DNA from: Paracentrotus lividus
Lineage: Eukaryota > Echinodermata > Echinoidea > Camarodonta > Echinidae
Assembly: GCA_940671915.1 (NCBI GenBank)
Contig: CALNVZ010003433.1
Span: 25,589,405 to 25,653,404, forward strand
Length of the DNA: 64,000 nt
Direction: 5' to 3'
Positions within the stretch are counted from its first letter, which is position 1; each line of letters opens with the position of its first letter. The translations under genes and the position numbers were made by a program. Below the pieces are notes generated by a model. The model worked only from the letters and a program-made list of their open reading frames with translations, was not told the origin of the DNA and ran no database searches. This document shows, piece after piece, positions 59,935-64,000 of this stretch.

Positions 59935-60146
59935 TTAAAAAAAAACAATTTTACTTACAAAGGCAAGCATGAAAATATAAAGAGAAGAATACTTGAAAAG
60001 ACATTTGACTGTGACTTACTTTGACTTCTTCGAGTTTGAATGTACCAACTTTGGATGGTGAGTTGCCATGCACTGAGCCCCAGGTGAATGGCTTTAGCAA
60101 ACATGGAATTTCAATAACCAGATATCTTAGAAACTGGTTTATTTAG

Positions 60147-60878
60147 CATATGGGCAATTCCATAGATATCCGGACATGATATAAAAAAGAAGTGTGTGTC
60201 CTAGTTTATTTGATTTATTCTTTTCAATCCTAATGTTATGGTTGTTGTTAGTTACATGTATATAAAATCTTTCAAATTCAATTTTCGCTGATTTCACTGA
60301 AATCTGTAACCCTCATGAAAAATGAATATGTGGGAAAATACATAAGCAAATATCACTCTTTTGCGGATTTTGATGGTTTCTTTTATTGTTTTTTCCAAAG
60401 TGAAAAGGGTGAATACTTTGGTGCGTTCCAAAAATCATGGGATATTTGGTTAATTACAAAGTGACAAAAAGCAGGGCAGACGTAAGGGTAACGTCAGTAA
60501 CCGACATCTCTTCAGTAAATTTGTTATAGCATAAAGATATTTTTTTTTCTTTTTACACATCTTTTCAGAAGAGTCTAGGTATAATATCATATCAAAGGTA
60601 TCACTCTACCATGTCTCGGACATGAGATAATATGATTGGAATCCACACCAGGAAAATCCATGTCCGTTTTCTGTAACGTCAGTTATCGACACATATTTGT
60701 CTTTCATTTCATAGGAAAAAAAGTTTGGTCAGATTTTTTTATCCCTTCAGTTTCATGAGATTATTAAGCTGTATTGATTAGAAGACCAATGTACTATTAT
60801 CTACTGAGCTACAATACAAACAATTTTTTTTTAATTCATGCTCTGTGTAAAGTCAGTTACCGTGGAATTGCCCATATG
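60147..60878. mobile_element. MITE with gggcaattcca ends in an RBPJ intron
   Basis: catatgggcaattcca and tggaattgcccatatg are perfect inverted repeats, 732 bp apart end to end. The interior has repeated aacgtcagtaaccgaca-type motifs (60491, 60674, 60850). No coding capacity. Confidence 0.75.
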
Positions 60879-61033
60879 ATGACTTACATGTATCTAACAT
60901 TATTTTCATTATAATATACATTGTACAGTGTACTTTTCAAGTACCGGAACTGACATTGAATTTTATCGTTATAACAAATACAGAGCCCATAAGTAAATAT
61001 GAAAAGGGAAAATGTGTGATCACTTTTCACTTA

Positions 61034-61138
<105 letters not shown>

Positions 61139-61676
61139 CTAGGAAAAGTAAAGGGATACAAAAAGATACACACATAATAATGATAAGGTCCTTTCAGCTT
61201 CAACAACTTTTCCCTCTCACCAAATTAAACTCATGTGCAAGTCTGATACCAAGGTAATATCGTCTGCGGAGTGACAAAACCTCTTATCTCAAGAATGTAA
61301 AACGTTCAGGAGAGCGACAAAACTTGGCAGCCAATGCACTATAACCTATGGGATTGCCTTTCTCTGACATGCTGTGTTGGCTTCACTTTTTGGGTAAGAG
61401 GGCTTGGATTTGGACAGGACATTACTTGACTCATTACCTGGAAATTAACCAAAAAGATTATTTTTCACAAAAATTTGACAAAGACTTGTCACCCTATTGA
61501 CGATATTTGCTATGTGACATGCTCCATGCCCTCATAGAAGCTCTATTCTGCTAATACCGGTAAGTGCTACTTATTGTACAGGATGTTGATCATGTCATGA
61601 ACATAAACACGACACCATCCCCTCTTCCTTGCCCCCCCCCCCCTCCCTCCCTTTCCCTGTGACCAAATTACACTCA

Positions 61677-61931
<255 letters not shown>

Positions 61932-62188
61932 TTACCAAACTGTTACATGAGGTCTACCTTGAAGTTAAGTTGGATGTAAGAAAAATTGAATAATGCAAAA
62001 AACACATCAGTGAAGTCTTGACAAAACTCTATCAAAGGGTGACTAATTCATGAATTCTTAAAGTTTTAATACTGTAACATCACTTGCGACCTGCTCTCTC
62101 TTACATGTATGTTCTGTATGTGAATTCCATAAAATGCCCTTTTAACGGTTTTAATGTGTGCATTAAGAAAATTTTAAAAAAGAAACTA

Positions 62189-62497
<309 letters not shown>

Positions 62498-62573
62498 TCA
62501 GTGGAGCATGATTAAAAACAGTCACAACCCAACATTTGTGGCAGTCGGTTCAACCAGGGCCTGACATCTACCC

Positions 62574-62709
62574 ACATGAATACCTACATGTAATTAACCC
62601 CATTGTAATCAGTGTACATTTTCTAATTGCCCTGATTTCACAACAGTTAAAACCACACCAATAATAAATTGATATCAATGGGGCTAATTACATATAGGTG
62701 TGCATGTTT
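62574..62709. repeat. Hairpin, tacatgtaattaaccccattg arms, in an RBPJ intron
   Basis: acctacatgtaattaacccc pairs imperfectly with ggggctaattacatataggt about 60 bases on. Likely a very small MITE. Confidence 0.6.
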
Positions 62710-62775
62710 GAACACACCAGTCTTTTCACTGAATTAATGTTTTTACAATATATCTACCACGATGGTGTAGATCTA

Positions 62776-62955
<180 letters not shown>

Positions 62956-63319
62956 TCACTGGACAATCGGTACAATATTTTTATATCATGATATCGGGGA
63001 AATACAATAACATTTTTTATACACTTAACACATCTCAAAAAACAACATGCATCTGAAATGTGGGTTGGAATCTGTCTTTTTAAACAATGTACATGTACAT
63101 GTATACAGTAAAATTGTAGGCAATTCCCAACTGCCCGACTGAAGTATGTAGGTAGGCCATGTACAGACGAAATACAACAAATATACAGTAATGTTTTCCT
63201 ACACATTAAATGCAACCCTTAAACAATCATAATGACACGGGTTCATTACGAACACAAGAAGACAAATCTCGATGGTCTTTATACATCAGTGAAAACTCTG
63301 TAGAATATATTGATATCTA

Positions 63320-64000
<681 letters not shown>

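Noticed and set aside
59616-59948. 110-codon minus-strand frame
   Set aside because: It lies wholly within the piggyBac-like MITE of the RBPJ intron and includes its poly-C/G ends.

Overview
This is a eukaryotic (metazoan) genomic window. Introns have GT..AG borders, the DNA is AT-rich, and there are many short inverted-repeat transposons, non-LTR retrotransposon remnants and frequent TACATGTA palindromes. The clearest gene is a Notch-pathway CSL/RBPJ gene of deuterostome type. Together with the repeat style (GCGAGCGCGAAGCGCGAGCC arrays, TTAA-flanked elements, hairpin elements) this suggests a marine invertebrate deuterostome, most likely a sea urchin or other echinoderm. The species assignment is inference. 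I see no bacterial features: no operons, no CRISPR, no tRNA or rRNA genes.

Layout. (1) 1-4658: a transposable element with inverted-repeat arms of about 300 bp, cut by the left window edge. It is filled with a ~115 bp array (480-2050), a ~30 bp array (2050-3550) and a pyrimidine tract. (2) 4581-19140 and 19159-33849: two near-identical copies of a 14.6 kb segment in direct tandem. They differ mainly by single-base indels in homopolymers, so an uncollapsed assembly duplication with unpolished sequence is likely. Each copy carries the same elements: a gcggatccagg-end element, a 450 bp palindrome, a taacacc-rich MITE, a Tc1/mariner-like MITE, a TTAA/CCCGTTGA piggyBac-like MITE, a 2 kb fold-back repeat and a TCCGAT-rich MITE. 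Each also carries three exons of a plus-strand gene. (3) 33850-38700: the rest of that plus-strand locus, ending in a large exon with six C2H2 zinc fingers and a polyadenylation signal. (4) 39340-44130: a minus-strand cluster of damaged reading frames: two tandem C2H2-like finger exons, the C-terminal lobe of a RecQ-like helicase, a non-LTR ORF1-like fragment, and two paralogous P-loop (DUF3987-like) ATPase fragments. (5) 45718-47935: a diverged 1.1 kb tandem duplication, next to an intact non-LTR ORF1 (48015-48956) that has lost its ORF2. (6) 49490-50720: a ~177 bp satellite with seven copies. (7) 50.7-58.2 kb: gene-poor, with several MITEs. (8) 58684-63477: the last six coding exons of RBPJ on the minus strand. 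Its 5' half lies beyond the right edge.

How genes relate. The plus-strand gene can be followed as exon 1 (an ATG and a KEEP-type SUMO-like motif), exon 2 (acidic) and exon 3 (very basic), with compatible splice phases. The zinc-finger exon lies downstream on the same strand and also carries SUMO-like motifs, but the connecting exon(s) could not be fixed. RBPJ is independent and convergent with it. The minus-strand cluster at 39-44 kb looks like remnants of mobile or multicopy genes. It is the part most worth testing as an undescribed element. A one-base gap in a conserved RBPJ exon, and frameshifts that differ between the two 14.6 kb copies, warn that many apparent frameshifts in this window may be sequence errors.
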